Assembly: GCA_004212135.1 (NCBI GenBank) | Contig: RXIE01000015.1 | Coordinates: forward strand, 1 to 5,213 | DNA length: 5,213 nucleotides | Direction: 5' to 3' | From: Candidatus Methanophagales archaeon ANME-1-THS | GTDB taxonomy: Archaea; Halobacteriota; Syntropharchaeia; Alkanophagales; Methanospirareceae | Shown: positions 5,020 through 5,213 of the stretch, in pieces | Layout: each line of letters begins with the position of its first letter | Position numbering within the stretch: position 1 is the first letter of the stretch | The notes under the pieces: model-generated | Seen by the model: the letters and a program-made list of their open reading frames with translations, nothing else | The model's database searches: none | What the model was told of the DNA's origin: nothing | Position numbers and translations under genes: made by a program

Positions 5020-5213
5020 CTATAAAATTTTATAGGACGAGCCGAGGGATCGCCAGTACCTTACCATCTCCTCGTAGACACCCATCGTCATCCGTGCGAT
5101 ATTGTCCCATGAGAGCTCCTCTGCCGTTCTTCTCCCATTCGAGCCCATCCACCTCGCTTTTCCAAAATCGCTCAATATGTTCTTAATCCCCAGGCGATCG
5201 AATTGGGATTGTC
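5020..5213 (-). pseudogene. C-terminal end of a third GT4 glycosyltransferase, cut by the window and apparently frameshifted
   Basis: The final open frame (63 codons plus TAG at 5022-5020) reads LGIKNILSDFGKARWMG, then NGRRTAEELSWDNIA and a tail ending VYEEMVRYWRS. This is the standard C-terminal helix region of the GT4 proteins elsewhere in the window (compare AWGINSLLEDL and FTWDKIAAHTIEVYEE at 1569-2888). Immediately upstream, the conserved residues continue only in another frame: 5213-5187 reads DNPNSIAWG, matching NNSADIAWG of the paralogue, then meets a stop at 5174-5172. The switch falls at a run of four C on the + strand (5188-5191); one more base would restore a continuous GT4 tail. 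Either the gene is truly broken near its 3' end or the base was lost in sequencing or assembly. Everything upstream lies outside the window, so the state of the rest is unknown. If intact, it is the probable first visible gene of the - strand cluster. Confidence 0.7.
5021..5034 (-). promoter_or_regulatory. Candidate TATA box (perfect palindrome) ahead of the small-protein operon
   Basis: TATAAAATTTTATA is a perfect 14-base palindrome covering the last codons and stop of the third GT4 gene. Read on the - strand as a TATA box, it would start transcription near 5000-4995, about 40 bases before the ATG at 4958, a plausible archaeal promoter geometry. The palindrome would also suit a dimeric regulator. 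Being in part coding sequence, it may be coincidence. Confidence 0.35.

Noticed and set aside
1..5213. CRISPR arrays, tRNA/rRNA genes, insertion sequences or attachment sites
   Set aside because: No regular spacer-repeat pattern, no cloverleaf-like or conserved rRNA segments, no terminal inverted repeats and no transposase or integrase motifs were seen on either strand.

Overview
The window looks like chromosomal DNA of an archaeon, most likely a methanogen-type or methanotrophic (ANME-like) member of the Euryarchaeota/Halobacteriota. Three observations point there: two proteins that resemble DUF2111, a family I associate with methanogenic archaea; GGTGA/GAGGT Shine-Dalgarno sites at short, regular spacing; and AT-rich BRE/TATA-like boxes rather than bacterial -35/-10 boxes. 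The lineage call is inference. I see no rRNA, tRNA, CRISPR array or transposase.

Layout. On the + strand are two tandem paralogous GT-B glycosyltransferases of family 4 (11-1300 and 1569-2888), separated by a 268-base, partly AT-rich gap with promoter-like boxes. On the - strand, running toward them, is a compact cluster. In transcription order it holds the 3' end of a third GT4 gene (5213-5020, cut by the window edge and apparently frameshifted), a small DUF5752-like protein (4958-4620), two tandem DUF2111-like proteins (4587-4189 and 4140-3736), and a two-CBS-domain protein (3725-2880). The CBS gene and the second GT4 gene converge and overlap by 9 bases.

How the genes may work together. 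The second GT4 (1569-2888) keeps the donor-binding residues expected of an active nucleotide-sugar glycosyltransferase. The first (11-1300) is full length but has lost several of them, so it may be a pseudoenzyme, a neofunctionalised copy or an early pseudogene. The - strand genes are spaced tightly enough (10 to 61 bases) to be one operon. It combines a probable nucleotide-sensing CBS protein with DUF2111-like proteins of unknown function and a glycosyltransferase-linked small protein. A link between energy or nucleotide sensing and sugar polymer or glycan synthesis is plausible, but it rests on gene order only.

The observations most worth checking are the degenerate GT4 paralogue, the one-base frameshift in the third GT4, and the DUF2111 pair with its CBS neighbour.
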